Shown: positions 39,609 through 48,553 of the stretch, one piece after another
How positions within the stretch are numbered: position 1 is the first letter of the stretch
Layout of the letters: each line of letters opens with the position of its first letter
Assembly: GCF_035920445.1 (NCBI RefSeq)
Contig: NZ_CP109162.1
Location: 8,494,001-8,558,000 of the forward strand
Direction: 5' to 3'
Source of the DNA: Nocardia sp. NBC_01730
Lineage (GTDB): Bacteria > Actinomycetota > Actinomycetes > Mycobacteriales > Mycobacteriaceae
Length of the DNA stretch: 64,000 bases
Notes under the pieces: model-generated
What the model was told of the DNA's origin: nothing
Database searches by the model: none
Seen by the model: the letters and a program-made list of their open reading frames with translations, nothing else
Made by a program: the position numbers and the translations under genes

Positions 39609-40724
39609 GTGACCTTACGAGTCCTGGCAGACAGTGTCCTGGCCGACGGTGGCGTCAGCGGCGCCGTGCTGGCCTACATTCCCAGCCCCTCGCAGGGTGT
39701 GTGGCATATCGGGCCGTTCCCGCTGCGAGCCTATGCTCTGTGCATCATCCTCGGCATCATCGTCGCCATCTGGTGGGGCGAGCGGCGCTGGCGCGAACGC
39801 GGCGGGCAGCCCGGCGCGATTCTGGATGTCGCCATGTTCGCTGTGCCGTTCGGTCTGGTCGGCGGCAGGCTCTACCACGTGGCCACCGACTGGCAGAAGT
39901 ACTTCGGCTCGGGCGGGCATCCGATCGATGCGCTGAAGATCTATCAGGGCGGACTCGGCATCTGGGGCGCGGTGCTGCTCGGCGGGGTCGGCGCGTGGAT
40001 CGGCTGCCGGGTGTACCGAATCCCGTTGCCCGCGTTGGGTGACGCGATCGCTCCGCCGATCCTGCTCGCCCAGGCCATCGGCCGGCTCGGCAACTACTTC
40101 AACCAGGAGTTGTACGGCCGCGAAACCGACGTGCCATGGGGACTGCAGATCTTCCGCCGGGTCGGCGACGACGGACAGCTCGACCTGATGAACGGCGTCT
40201 CGACGGGTGTGGTCGACAAGATCGTGCATCCCACCTTCCTGTACGAGCTGATCTGGAATCTGCTCGTCGTCGCGCTGCTGGTGTTCGTGGACAAGCGCTT
40301 CAGGATCGGGCACGGTCGCCTGTTCGCGCTATACGTCGTCGGCTACTGCTTGGGACGGTTCTTCGTCGAGCTGATGCGCGACGACGAGGCGACCAAGATC
40401 GCGGGCATCCGGATCAACTCGTTCACCTCCGCGGTGGTGTTCCTGGCCGCTGTGGCCTACTTCGTCTTCGCGACGAAGGGACGCGAGACCGCCGCGCAGT
40501 TGCAGCCCGGCGCGAGCCCGCGCCCGTGGCCGTGGCAGATCGGCGCACTGCGAGCCGTAGGGACCGCCACGTCGGCGGAGCTTGCGGCAACCGATGCTAC
40601 GGCGGCGTCGGAAAAGGCGTCGGACACAGCCGCCTCAGCCGAGGGCGCGGGCACAGCCGACAGCGGGGGCGACGACGGCTCGGGGACGTCCGATGCCCAG
40701 GCTGGCGCGCAGACCGACAAGTAG
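39609..40724 (+). CDS. lgt: prolipoprotein diacylglyceryl transferase
   Basis: 371 residues, multi-span membrane enzyme that moves diacylglycerol from phosphatidylglycerol to the lipobox cysteine of prolipoproteins. The family signature appears as GRLGNYFNQELYG; GGRLYHVATDW, HPTFLYELIWN and the C-terminal GRFFVELMRDDE are also typical. About seven helices end near residue 300. The remaining 70 residues are a low-complexity Ala/Ser/Thr/Asp tail, as in other actinobacterial Lgt. A TAG ends the gene, but the same kind of sequence continues in frame for another 49 codons. Confidence 0.94.
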   Translation: MTLRVLADSVLADGGVSGAVLAYIPSPSQGVWHIGPFPLRAYALCIILGIIVAIWWGERRWRERGGQPGAILDVAMFAVPFGLVGGRLYHVATDWQKYFGSGGHPIDALKIYQGGLGIWGAVLLGGVGAWIGCRVYRIPLPALGDAIAPPILLAQAIGRLGNYFNQELYGRETDVPWGLQIFRRVGDDGQLDLMNGVSTGVVDKIVHPTFLYELIWNLLVVALLVFVDKRFRIGHGRLFALYVVGYCLGRFFVELMRDDEATKIAGIRINSFTSAVVFLAAVAYFVFATKGRETAAQLQPGASPRPWPWQIGALRAVGTATSAELAATDATAASEKASDTAASAEGAGTADSGGDDGSGTSDAQAGAQTDK

Positions 40725-40874
40725 TCCCGCGCGAACGAGTCCGCCGACGCCGAGGCGCCCGCGCCCGGCGAGACCGTCGAATCGGGTAAGCCGGTCGAAC
40801 CCGACAGGACCGGTTCCGACGAGACTGATCGACGAGGCAGAGAGTCCGACAAGGCGGGTTCGGACGAGAACTGA
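40725..40874 (+). other. in-frame continuation of the lgt tail beyond its stop codon
   Basis: After the TAG at 40722-40724 the lgt frame stays open for 49 codons to a TGA at 40872-40874. The encoded stretch is again acidic and low-complexity (Glu, Asp, Pro, Ser, Gly-rich, with GETVESGKPVEPD and SDKAGSDEN). It looks like an older, longer tail shortened by a recent stop mutation. Confidence 0.6.
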
Positions 40875-41120
40875 TCCGCCGAGCCGGGGTCGATGCGAAC
40901 CCGGCTCACGCGCGGATCCGCTACCGCCGATGCCCAGGATTTCCCGCTACGGCAACGAACCAGAGACGCGCCGCGATACCCCTGCGACTGCTGAATGCCC
41001 AGAGGCGACAATCCCGGTCGATCCCGGTAACAATGACTCGTGATCGTCGGGATCGGTAACTCGGCGGTTCATCGAGATCGGGGGCCGAGAAGGGTGCCCG
41101 CACGAATGAGGAGGACATGA
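40875..41120. other. intergenic region before the TM2 gene
   Basis: No gene recognised. The right end has GAGGAGGACATGA just before the GTG of the TM2 gene, a strong ribosome binding site. Confidence 0.5.
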
Positions 41121-41666
41121 GTGACCGACCCTTACCAGCAGAACCCAGGAGTCGGCGGTCCGCAGTACGGCCCGTCCGGTACGGGTCCGGACTTGAACAA
41201 GCCGCAGGACGCGCCGAGTCAGCCGCAGTACAGTCCGCCGCCGGACCCCTACGCCCAGCAGCAGTACGGCCAACCTGCTGCCCCGTACGGTCAGCCGCAA
41301 TACGGTCAGCCGCAGTACGGTCAGCCCGCTGACCCGTACGGTCAGCAGCCCGGCGGCTACGCACCCGCGCCGTACGTCGGCGGCCCGCAGGGCTACAACC
41401 CGAACGACCCGGAGGCGCCGTGGGGTCGGGACCCCTACGGTGTGCCGCTGTCGGACAAGCAGAAGCTGATCGCGGGCCTGCTGCAGATCTTCCTCGGTAG
41501 TTTCGGCGTCGGCCGCTTCTACCTCGGCTACACCGGCCTGGGCGTCGCCCAGCTGCTGGTCACCATCGTGACCTGCGGCCTCGGCGGCATCTGGGGCCTC
41601 ATCGACGGCATCATGATCCTCGTCGGCAAGGTGCCCGATCCCAACGGTCGCCCGCTGCGAGATTGA
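41121..41666 (+). CDS. TM2-domain membrane protein with Tyr-Gly-Gln-Pro repeats
   Basis: 181 residues. The first 100 are a disordered, Pro/Gln/Tyr/Gly-rich stretch with short repeats of the form QYGQP. The C-terminal part is a TM2 domain (about 108-170): two helices joined by a short turn, with FLGSFGVGRFYLGYTGLG before and GGIWGLIDGIMIL after. Strong ribosome binding site GAGGAGG. TM2 proteins are common in actinobacteria, and their role is unknown. A strong terminator follows, so the gene ends its transcript. Confidence 0.87.
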   Translation: MTDPYQQNPGVGGPQYGPSGTGPDLNKPQDAPSQPQYSPPPDPYAQQQYGQPAAPYGQPQYGQPQYGQPADPYGQQPGGYAPAPYVGGPQGYNPNDPEAPWGRDPYGVPLSDKQKLIAGLLQIFLGSFGVGRFYLGYTGLGVAQLLVTIVTCGLGGIWGLIDGIMILVGKVPDPNGRPLRD

Positions 41667-41684
41667 CCGCGGGCATCGATACGA

Positions 41685-41717
41685 CGGAGAGGCGGGCGCG
41701 ACGTGCCCGCCTCTCCG
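41685..41717 (+). terminator. hairpin terminator after the TM2 gene
   Basis: CGGAGAGGCGGGC at 41685-41697 and its exact complement at 41705-41717 form a 13-pair stem with a 7-base loop, 19 bases after the stop codon. Confidence 0.82.
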
Positions 41718-41860
41718 CGTATGTGGGTGCGAAAGCAATGAGCACAACCCTGCGGCGCATGATGATCGAGATACTGTCCATCGCGCGGGTCCGGGCGTAG
41801 CATGGGCCGGATTTTGCGTGTCGTGTGTGGAGCTCCACGCACCGAAGAGAGGGATACCCC

Positions 41861-42613
41861 GTGCGTCGCAAGCTGTTCGCCGCCGCAATGCTCGCCATCG
41901 TCGCCGCCGGCGGGCTCAGCGCTTGCGGCAGTAGCGACCCGAACGTGCTGAAGGTCGGCACCGAGGGCACTTACGCGCCGTTCAGCTTCCAGGGTTCCGA
42001 CGGCAAGCTCACCGGCTACGACGTCGAGGTGATCCAGGCGGTCGGCGACAAGCTCGGCAAGAAGGTCGAGTTCGTGCAGACGCCGTGGGACGCCATCTTC
42101 GCCGGTCTGGAGTCCAAGCGCTTCGAGCTGGTCGCCAACCAGGTGACGGTGAACGACGAGCGCAAAAACAAGTATGCGCTGTCCACGCCCTACACCACCT
42201 CGGCGGGCGTGATCATCACCCGCGCCGACAACAACGCCATCACCACCCTCGCCGATCTGAACGGCAAGACCTGCGCGCAGTCGGCCACGAGCAACTGGAG
42301 CAAGGTCGCCACCGACGCGGGTGCGAAGGTCGAAGCCGTGGAGGGCTTCGTGCAGGCCATCCAGCTGCTGAAGAACGGCCGTGTCGACGCCACCGTCAAC
42401 GACAACCTCGCCGTCGCCGAGTACGCCAAGAAGACCGGCGACACCAGCATGAAGGTCGCGGGCAAGACCGGAGCGGTGAGCCGGCAGGCCTTCGCTGCCC
42501 GCAAGGACGACGCGCTGATCGCCGACGTGGACAAGGCGCTCGACGAGCTGCGCGCCGATGGCACCCTGGCGAAGATCTCCGAGAAGTACTTCGGCACCGA
42601 CGTCAGCCGGTAG
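41861..42613 (+). CDS. lipoprotein binding protein of a polar amino-acid ABC importer
   Basis: 250 residues, family 3 solute-binding protein. Signal peptide and lipobox LSAC (Cys about 20) predict a membrane-anchored lipoprotein. The domain begins LKVGTEGTYAPFSF and carries GKLTGYDVEVIQAVG, WDAIFAGLESKRFELVANQ and the ligand-region NGKTCAQSATSN, the pattern of cystine/polar amino-acid binding proteins. GTG 41861 has AGAGAGGGA upstream. The permease follows at once, but no ATPase gene does. Confidence 0.88.
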   Translation: MRRKLFAAAMLAIVAAGGLSACGSSDPNVLKVGTEGTYAPFSFQGSDGKLTGYDVEVIQAVGDKLGKKVEFVQTPWDAIFAGLESKRFELVANQVTVNDERKNKYALSTPYTTSAGVIITRADNNAITTLADLNGKTCAQSATSNWSKVATDAGAKVEAVEGFVQAIQLLKNGRVDATVNDNLAVAEYAKKTGDTSMKVAGKTGAVSRQAFAARKDDALIADVDKALDELRADGTLAKISEKYFGTDVSR

Positions 42614-42625
42614 CCGACACCGTTC

Positions 42626-43294
42626 ATGGACGCCGCCACGAGAGATCTCATCTGGCACAACCTGTGGCCGATGCTGCAGGCCACGGTCACCAAGACCATT
42701 CCGCTGACCGCGATCAGCTTCGCCATCGGCCTGGTGATCGCGCTGTTCGTCGCGCTGGCCAGGATGTCGCCGATGTGGCCGTTGTCGGCGGCGGCCCGCT
42801 TCTATATCTCGATCATTCGCGGCACGCCGCTGCTGGTGCAGCTGTTCATCGTGTTCTACGCGCTGCCGCAGTTCGACATCGTGATCGACCCGTTCCCTGC
42901 GGCGGTGATCGCGTTCAGCCTCAACGTCGGCGGCTACGCGGCCGAGGTGGTGCGCGCCGCCATTCTCAGTGTCGCGGACGGGCAGTGGGAAGCGGCCAAG
43001 GCGCTGGGTATGTCGTACCCGATGATGATGCGGCTGATCATCCTGCCGCAGGCGTCGCGGATCGCGGTGCCGCCGCTGTCCAACACACTCATCTCGTTAG
43101 TGAAGGACACCTCGCTGGCCTCGACCATCCTGGTGACCGAGCTACTACGGGTCGCGCAGCTGGCGGCCGCGCCGACCTTCGACTTCTTCGCGCTGTACGG
43201 CGTCGCGGCGATCTACTACTGGGTCATCTGCCTGGTCCTCGGATTCGGGCAGACCCGGCTGGAAACTCGGCTTGCCCGCCACGTCGCGCGATGA
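42626..43294 (+). CDS. permease of a polar amino-acid ABC importer
   Basis: 222 residues with about five helices, HisM/TcyB family. IRGTPLLVQLFIVFYALP, the coupling-loop segment DGQWEAAKALGM and LILPQASRIAVPPLSN are all typical. It lies 12 bases after the binding-protein gene. The expected ATPase gene is absent: pyruvate kinase comes next after an AT-richer gap. The ATPase may be encoded elsewhere, or shared with the importer at the window's right end. Confidence 0.88.
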   Translation: MDAATRDLIWHNLWPMLQATVTKTIPLTAISFAIGLVIALFVALARMSPMWPLSAAARFYISIIRGTPLLVQLFIVFYALPQFDIVIDPFPAAVIAFSLNVGGYAAEVVRAAILSVADGQWEAAKALGMSYPMMMRLIILPQASRIAVPPLSNTLISLVKDTSLASTILVTELLRVAQLAAAPTFDFFALYGVAAIYYWVICLVLGFGQTRLETRLARHVAR

Positions 43295-43357
43295 TAGTTC
43301 ATATTTTTCATCAAGCTTTCACCATGGCCGGGCGACGACCCAGGTATCAGGCGGGAC

Positions 43358-43369
43358 TAGGCTCTACCC
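43358..43369 (+). promoter_or_regulatory. -10 element of a probable leaderless pyk promoter
   Basis: TAGGCT at 43358-43363 ends 6 bases before the GTG at 43370. This favours GTG 43370 over ATG 43373 as the first codon. Confidence 0.6.
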
Positions 43370-44788
43370 GTGATGCGACGGACGAAGATTGTGTGCACGC
43401 TCGGCCCGGCCACTGCCACCGAGGACCGTATCCGCGAACTCGTCGAGAGCGGTATGGACGTGGCTCGGCTGAACTTCAGCCATGGCGAACACTCGGACCA
43501 TGCCGAGAACTACAAGAAGGTGCGTCAGGCCTCTGACCACCTCGGCAGAGCGGTGGGCATTCTTGCCGACCTGCAGGGGCCGAAGATTCGCCTCGGCCGC
43601 TTCATCGAGGGCAAGACCGTCTGGGCGACGGGTGAAGAGGTCCGCATCACCGTCGACGACGTCGAAGGGACCCACGACCGGGTCTCCACCACCTACAAGG
43701 AGCTGGCCAAGGACGCCAAGCCCGGCGACCGGCTGCTGGTCGACGACGGCAAGGTCGGGGTCACCGTCACCGGGGTCGAGGGCAACGACGTGGTGTGCCG
43801 GGTGACCGAGGGCGGTCCGGTCTCGAACAACAAGGGCGTCTCGCTGCCCGGTATGGACGTGTCGGTGCCCGCGCTGTCGGAGAAGGACATCGAGGACCTG
43901 GAGTTCGCGCTCAAGCTGGGCGTCGACTTCATCGCGCTGTCGTTCGTGCGGTCCCCGTCCGACGTCGAGCTGGTGCACGACGTGATGGACCGGGTGGGCC
44001 GCCGGGTGCCGGTGATCGCCAAGCTGGAGAAGCCGGAGGCGATCGACAACCTGGAGGCCGTGGTGCTGGCCTTCGACGCGGTGATGGTCGCCCGCGGAGA
44101 CCTCGGCGTCGAGCTGCCGCTCGAGCAGGTGCCGATCGTGCAGAAGCGCGCCATCCAGATGGCCCGCGAGAACGCCAAGCCGGTCATCGTGGCCACCCAG
44201 ATGCTGGAGTCGATGATCGAGAACTCCCGCCCGACCCGCGCCGAGGCATCGGACGTGGCGAACGCGGTGCTCGACGGCGCCGACGCGGTGATGCTGTCAG
44301 GCGAGACCTCGGTGGGCAAGTACCCGATCGAGACGGTGCGCACCATGGCGCGCATCGTGCACGCGGTGGAGACCGAGTCGACCCAGGTGCCCCCGCTGAC
44401 CCACGTGCCGCGCACCAAGCGTGGCGTGATCTCCTACGCCGCCCGCGACATCGGTGAGCGGCTCAATGCCAAGGCGCTGGTCGCCTTCACCCAGTCGGGC
44501 GACACAGTGCGCCGCCTCGCGCGGTTGCACACCCCGTTGCCGCTGCTGGCGTTCACGCCACTGCCGGAAGTGCGCAGCCAACTGGCGCTTACCTGGGGCA
44601 CGGAGACTTTCATCGTGCCGACGGTGAACAGCACCGACGCCATGATCCACCAGGTGGATGTAGCACTGCTGTCGATGGAGCGATACCAAAAGGGTGACCT
44701 GGTGGTCATCGTGGCCGGGTCCCCGCCCGGTACCGTCGGCTCCACCAACTTGATCCACGTGCACCGCATCGGCGAGGAGGACCATTAG
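43370..44788 (+). CDS. pyk: pyruvate kinase
   Basis: 472 residues. It makes pyruvate and ATP from phosphoenolpyruvate and ADP. Marks are TKIVCTLGPAT, MDVARLNFSHG, DLQGPKIRLG, the active-site signature IAKLEKPEAIDNL (with its lysine), MVARGDLGVELPLE, ATQMLESMI and SGETSVGKYP. Barrel, B domain and regulatory C-terminal domain are all present. Start GTG 43370 or ATG 43373. The stop overlaps tesB by one base, as in mycobacteria, where the pair is also adjacent. Confidence 0.96.
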   Translation: MMRRTKIVCTLGPATATEDRIRELVESGMDVARLNFSHGEHSDHAENYKKVRQASDHLGRAVGILADLQGPKIRLGRFIEGKTVWATGEEVRITVDDVEGTHDRVSTTYKELAKDAKPGDRLLVDDGKVGVTVTGVEGNDVVCRVTEGGPVSNNKGVSLPGMDVSVPALSEKDIEDLEFALKLGVDFIALSFVRSPSDVELVHDVMDRVGRRVPVIAKLEKPEAIDNLEAVVLAFDAVMVARGDLGVELPLEQVPIVQKRAIQMARENAKPVIVATQMLESMIENSRPTRAEASDVANAVLDGADAVMLSGETSVGKYPIETVRTMARIVHAVETESTQVPPLTHVPRTKRGVISYAARDIGERLNAKALVAFTQSGDTVRRLARLHTPLPLLAFTPLPEVRSQLALTWGTETFIVPTVNSTDAMIHQVDVALLSMERYQKGDLVVIVAGSPPGTVGSTNLIHVHRIGEEDH

Positions 44789-45708
44789 TGACTGCTTCCC
44801 TAAGTAGCGTCGGCATCGAGGAGGCGCCCGCGGAGGGCTCCGACCTGGACGTGCTGCTCGGCCTGCTCGATCTGGAGCAGATGGACGAGGACGTGTTCGT
44901 CGGTCAGCACCCCGCGAAGGTGTGGAGCCGGACCTTCGGCGGCCAGCTCGTCTCGCAGGCGATCATGGCGGCGGGCCGGACGGTCGGTGACCGTCCGGTG
45001 CATGCCGTCAACGCGCATTTCGTGCGGGGCGGCGACGTGAAGAAGCCGATCGAGTACCGGGTGGACCGCCACCGGGACGGCCGCGCGTTCGCCAACCGGA
45101 CAGTCACCGCAAGCCAGGACGGGAACGAGCTGTTCGTCATGCTCGCCGCGTTCCAGGAGTGGGGCAAGGGACTCGAACACGCGCACGCGCAGCCGGACGT
45201 GCCCGATCCGGAGACGTTGCCGCGAGTGGAGGAGAGCTTCGAAGGCTTGGAGGACAAGCTGGAGATGTTCGTCAATGCGCCGCACCCGATCGACATGCGC
45301 TACACCAACGACCCGGCGTGGATCCTGAAGGGCACGGGGGAGCGGCTCAACCACAACCGGGTGTGGATGCGCGCGGACGGCCGATTGCCTGACGACCCGC
45401 TGATTCACGTTGCCGCGCTCGGCTATTCATCCGACACCACGGTGCTGGACTCGATCATCACCACGCACGGACTCTCCTGGGGACTGGACCGGATCGTGGC
45501 GGCGACGATCAACCACTCGATTTGGTTCCACCGCCCCTTCCGTTTCGACGAGTGGGCGCTGTATGCCACCGAGTCTCCTGTGGCCGCGGGCTCCCGCGGA
45601 CTGGCGACCGGACGTTTCTACTCCCGCAGCGGCGACCTGCTCGCCACTACGGTGCAGGAGGGGCTCATCCGCCACTTCCCCGTGCGCAGGCGGGAATCGG
45701 CGGAGTAG
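44788..45708 (+). CDS. tesB: acyl-CoA thioesterase II
   Basis: 306 residues, double hotdog fold. It hydrolyses medium- and long-chain acyl-CoA. Typical parts are FGGQLVSQAIMAAGRTV, NAHFVRGGD, DRHRDGRAFANRTV, then in the second half HVAALGYSSDTTVLDS, THGLSWGLDRIVAATINHSIWFHRPFR and SRGLATGRFYSRSGDLLATTVQEGLIR. It is translationally joined to pyk by a one-base overlap. Seven bases separate its stop from the convergent gene. Confidence 0.94.
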   Translation: MTASLSSVGIEEAPAEGSDLDVLLGLLDLEQMDEDVFVGQHPAKVWSRTFGGQLVSQAIMAAGRTVGDRPVHAVNAHFVRGGDVKKPIEYRVDRHRDGRAFANRTVTASQDGNELFVMLAAFQEWGKGLEHAHAQPDVPDPETLPRVEESFEGLEDKLEMFVNAPHPIDMRYTNDPAWILKGTGERLNHNRVWMRADGRLPDDPLIHVAALGYSSDTTVLDSIITTHGLSWGLDRIVAATINHSIWFHRPFRFDEWALYATESPVAAGSRGLATGRFYSRSGDLLATTVQEGLIRHFPVRRRESAE

Positions 45709-45715
45709 GTTCCCG

Positions 45716-46135
45716 CTACAGCAGTTCGAGATCGATGTCGAGATCCACGTCGGTGCGTTGCGAGGCGCGGATCGAGACCGGGATCTTCTGTCCGGGCTCG
45801 GTCCGCGCGACGGCGTGGATTCCGTGCAGCAATTGCCGTTCCAGCGCGGCCACGTCGTCGTCGGTCAGTTCGTCGGGCGCGCCGACGAGGCTGAGTGCGA
45901 TCTCGTAGGTGAACCGGGTTTCCGGCACTCGGTCGAGATGTACTTCGCGCCAGTGGGTTTCGAGGGCCACGTGGGCCGGGTCGTCGGTGTCGACCGGCAG
46001 GGTGAAGCGCCAGGCGAACACGTCACGCTCGGCGAGGTGGTCGTCCACCACCTCGCGAACGGTCTCGACGACACGTTCGAGTGTCTGCGGTGTCACATAA
46101 ACATGGAGCGAAACATCCGAAATTCGTTTCGGCAT
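45716..46135 (-). CDS. conserved hypothetical protein
   Basis: 139 residues, acidic, no signal or membrane segment. Start ATG 46135 has an AGGAATCAG-type sequence upstream. The pattern alternates strands and helices (DVSLHVYVTPQTLERVVETVREVVDDHL; LTDDDVAALERQLLHGIHAVA), ending in an acidic DVDLDIDLELL. No family recognised. It may be a small enzyme-like or antitoxin-like protein, but nothing in the neighbourhood supports either. Confidence 0.6.
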   Translation of the reverse strand: MPKRISDVSLHVYVTPQTLERVVETVREVVDDHLAERDVFAWRFTLPVDTDDPAHVALETHWREVHLDRVPETRFTYEIALSLVGAPDELTDDDVAALERQLLHGIHAVARTEPGQKIPVSIRASQRTDVDLDIDLELL

Positions 46136-46265
46136 GTCTGATTCCTGTCGTGTGTCGAACCATCAACGGTGGAAGTTGTTGTCCGCGGGCAGTGTAAACC
46201 CTCGGGGCAGGAACTAAATGCAGCCGGGGTGCTGCCTGGTGTTTTCGATGGCGTCCGAGCGCGGG

Positions 46266-46648
46266 TCAGCGCGTGCGCTGCGCGGCGAGAAAGGCCGCTG
46301 GCGGCGCGGGCGCCGCACCGGGCCGGATCACCAGCCCGGAACGGTCGTCATTCCGCGGACGGGGCTGCTCGTGCGAACCGAGCGCCAGCAGCAGCGGGAT
46401 GAGCGCCTCGGCGATACTGTCGCCGACCTCGCAGAAACCAGCGCCGACAACCCGACCAGGTCGGCGATGTTCTCTCGGCCGACCAGCGACAGGTCGTTGC
46501 GCGCTTGATGCAGCTCGCCGATCGTGCGTGCGCCAGTGACGTGGGCGATCCGCTGCGCTTCCAGCAGCGTGAAGGTGCGCGGCCCCGCACCGAAGCCCAG
46601 CTCGATGGCCTGGTCGAAAGGCGCCCCTGCGGCCCTATGGCCTGTGGC
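46266..46648 (-). pseudogene. frameshifted gene remnant, family unidentified
   Basis: Read leftwards from 46648 (a stop lies at 46649-46651), the frame encodes a convincing stretch including FGAGPRTFTLLEAQRIAHVT, then ARNDLSLVGRENIADLVG, to about 46440. The neighbouring frame then continues in the same style (CEVGDSIAEALIPLLLALG) to a TGA at 46266-46268. Loss of one base in the GGTTTC region at 46431-46440 would explain the switch. The 5' part, including any start codon, is missing. No family could be named. Confidence 0.5.
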
Positions 46649-46695
46649 TTACGTCACTGTGGAGTTGCCGCAGTTCCTTTGTCGTGACTGCGGGA

Positions 46696-47208
46696 CTACT
46701 CGGATTCGTTGTCGTACAGTGCGGATTCGGGCACCACGGGCGCGACCTTGGCGGGTTTGTCCTCGACGCGTCCCCGGGTCGAGAACGCCCGCCCGCGCGA
46801 GGCGATCACAGGCGCGAATCGGGCAAGCCCGGTCGGGGTGTCCATGTCGTCGTACATGGCGTCGATTCCGCCGCGCGCGAAGTATGCCTCGTGCCAGAAT
46901 CCGGTGCCGCCGGAGTCGTGCAGGAACCGCCGCCACCAGTCCCGGTGCGGCGCCGAGCGGGTCCATGCTTCGAGACTGTCGAGGTCGCGCCAGTACTGCC
47001 GAGCCCCCCAGTGTGGTGGGAACAGCGACCAGACGACGTCTTCGTGCAGAAGCAGTCCGTCCGGTCGATCCTGATGTGAGCGATACAGTTTGGGCCCGAG
47101 TCCGAGCAGTCGCAGCATGCCCCGTGGTCGTCTGACCCGCATCCCCAGGTAGATGACGACCAGTTCTGGATAGTCGGACAGATCGACAGTCGTCCTGTTC
47201 ACCCTCAT
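46696..47208 (-). CDS. DUF4188/monooxygenase-like protein
   Basis: 170 residues. It matches the DUF4188 pattern: VVIYLGMRVRRPRGMLRLL, LLLHEDVVWSLFPPHWGARQYWRDL, and a central WTRSAPHRDWWRRFLHDSGGTGFWHEAYFAR-type region rich in Trp and His. These are ferredoxin-like, possibly haem- or substrate-binding proteins related to phenylacetaldoxime dehydratase. The start lies near 47208 with GGAGGTATGCG just upstream. Enzymatic activity is unproven. Confidence 0.75.
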   Translation of the reverse strand: MRVNRTTVDLSDYPELVVIYLGMRVRRPRGMLRLLGLGPKLYRSHQDRPDGLLLHEDVVWSLFPPHWGARQYWRDLDSLEAWTRSAPHRDWWRRFLHDSGGTGFWHEAYFARGGIDAMYDDMDTPTGLARFAPVIASRGRAFSTRGRVEDKPAKVAPVVPESALYDNESE

Positions 47209-47439
47209 CGCATACCTCCGCCGGGGGTCTACCGCTCACCCTACGCGGAACAACGATCCAGCCGCCGAAACGGTTCGATGAGGGACGAGGAGCTGGTCCA
47301 CCCCTCGCGGCCGCCTGCGAAGACAACGAACGAATCCCTGCCGCGATCCCGACGCCGTGGCCGATGCGATGGACGCGGGAGTCCGGGCAGCTGCGGTCTG
47401 CGTGCGCATGGGCGAAATCATAAAACCCGCGTTCTACCT

Positions 47440-47526
47440 TGGTGCCGAGTGTGGGACTCGAACCCACACGTCCTTTCGGACAACGGTTTTTGAGACCGTC
47501 GCGTCTGCCAGTTCCGCCAACTCGGC
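47440..47526 (-). tRNA. tRNA-Leu (anticodon CAA)
   Basis: On the minus strand the gene runs from GCCGAGT (47526-47520) to ACTCGGC plus discriminator A and an encoded CCA (47442-47440). The anticodon loop is CTCAAAA, closed by CGGT/ACCG, giving CAA, which reads UUG. A long variable arm (TTGTCCGAAAGGACGT) and the TTCGAGT T-loop fit a type II tRNA-Leu. 87 bases with CCA. Confidence 0.95.
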
Positions 47527-47746
47527 GCACCGGGTGGCAACTATAGCGGGTACTGCGCTCCGGAAGCGAATGGGCTGTCTTCGGCAGCGCGAGGGGCGCG
47601 GTTTGCGCAGGGTATATGCGTTCTGTGCCGAAGTGAAAGGTACTCTTTACATCACTCGACAGCCTGATGGCCGGCCGTTGGTCGTGTGGTGCGACAGCGG
47701 TCTCACGGTGTGTCGGGACAGGCATCGGAACCAGAGGGGTCTACCT

Positions 47747-48364
47747 ATGAGCACAGCAGCTGGGGGCGCCGGCACGAAGCGGGGCGCCGGGGCGAAGCGG
47801 GTCGTCGTCGCCGAGGACGAGGCGCTCATTCGCATGGATCTGGTCGAGATGCTCACCGAAGAGGGTTATCAGGTCGTCGGCGAGGCGGGCGATGGCCAGC
47901 AGGCGGTCGATCTCGCGGTGGAGCACCGGCCGGATCTGGTCATCATGGATGTGAAGATGCCGCGCCGGGACGGTATCGATGCGGCGGCGGAGATCGCGTC
48001 GAAACGTGTTGCCCCTGTGGTCATTCTGACCGCGTTCAGTCAGCGGGATCTGGTGGAGCGGGCGCGCGACGCGGGTGCGATGGCCTACTTGGTGAAACCG
48101 TTCACGAAATCGGATCTGGTGCCTGCCATCGAATTGGCGGCGAGCCGCTTCCACGAGATCACGGCGCTGGAGAGCGAGGTGGCGAATCTGGCCGATCGGC
48201 TGGAGACGCGCAAGCTGGTGGAGCGTGCCAAGGGTGTTCTGATGCAGACCCAAGGCCTTTCGGAACCACAGGCGTTCAAGTGGATTCAGCGCACGGCAAT
48301 GGATCGGCGGACGACGATGAAGGCCGTCGCCGAGGTCGTGTTGGAGAATCTGACTCCCAAGTGA
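47747..48364 (+). CDS. pdtaR: response regulator with ANTAR RNA-binding domain
   Basis: 205 residues. A receiver domain (about 17-135) with acidic pocket AEDE and phosphoacceptor Asp68 in VIMDVKMP, the Thr in LTAFS and Lys in LVKPF, then a coiled linker and an ANTAR domain (about 145-205) with VERAKGVLMQTQGLSEPQAFKWIQ. In mycobacteria PdtaR is phosphorylated by the kinase PdtaS and binds RNA hairpins to stop termination. pdtaS is not in this window. Start ATG 47747 has CAGAGGGG upstream. Neighbouring genes agree with the mycobacterial location near polA. Confidence 0.95.
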   Translation: MSTAAGGAGTKRGAGAKRVVVAEDEALIRMDLVEMLTEEGYQVVGEAGDGQQAVDLAVEHRPDLVIMDVKMPRRDGIDAAAEIASKRVAPVVILTAFSQRDLVERARDAGAMAYLVKPFTKSDLVPAIELAASRFHEITALESEVANLADRLETRKLVERAKGVLMQTQGLSEPQAFKWIQRTAMDRRTTMKAVAEVVLENLTPK

Positions 48365-48553
48365 CATCGGCTTGTGGCATCGGCCGAAGAATTTACTCGG
48401 ACGAAACACGATCGTGAACAAGAGTTCGACACGATGTCCCGCGCATGATGCGAATGTGATGCGGAAATAACGTACCAACGCTATGTTCTGACCGGGCTGA
48501 CGTGGTCGGCCTCCTCGGTGATCCCGGGGGAGCACAGAACTTAGAGGTGAAAC

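Noticed and set aside
41281..41345. A CRISPR-like array in the TM2 gene
   Set aside because: The short direct repeats encode QYGQP units in frame and have no spacers.
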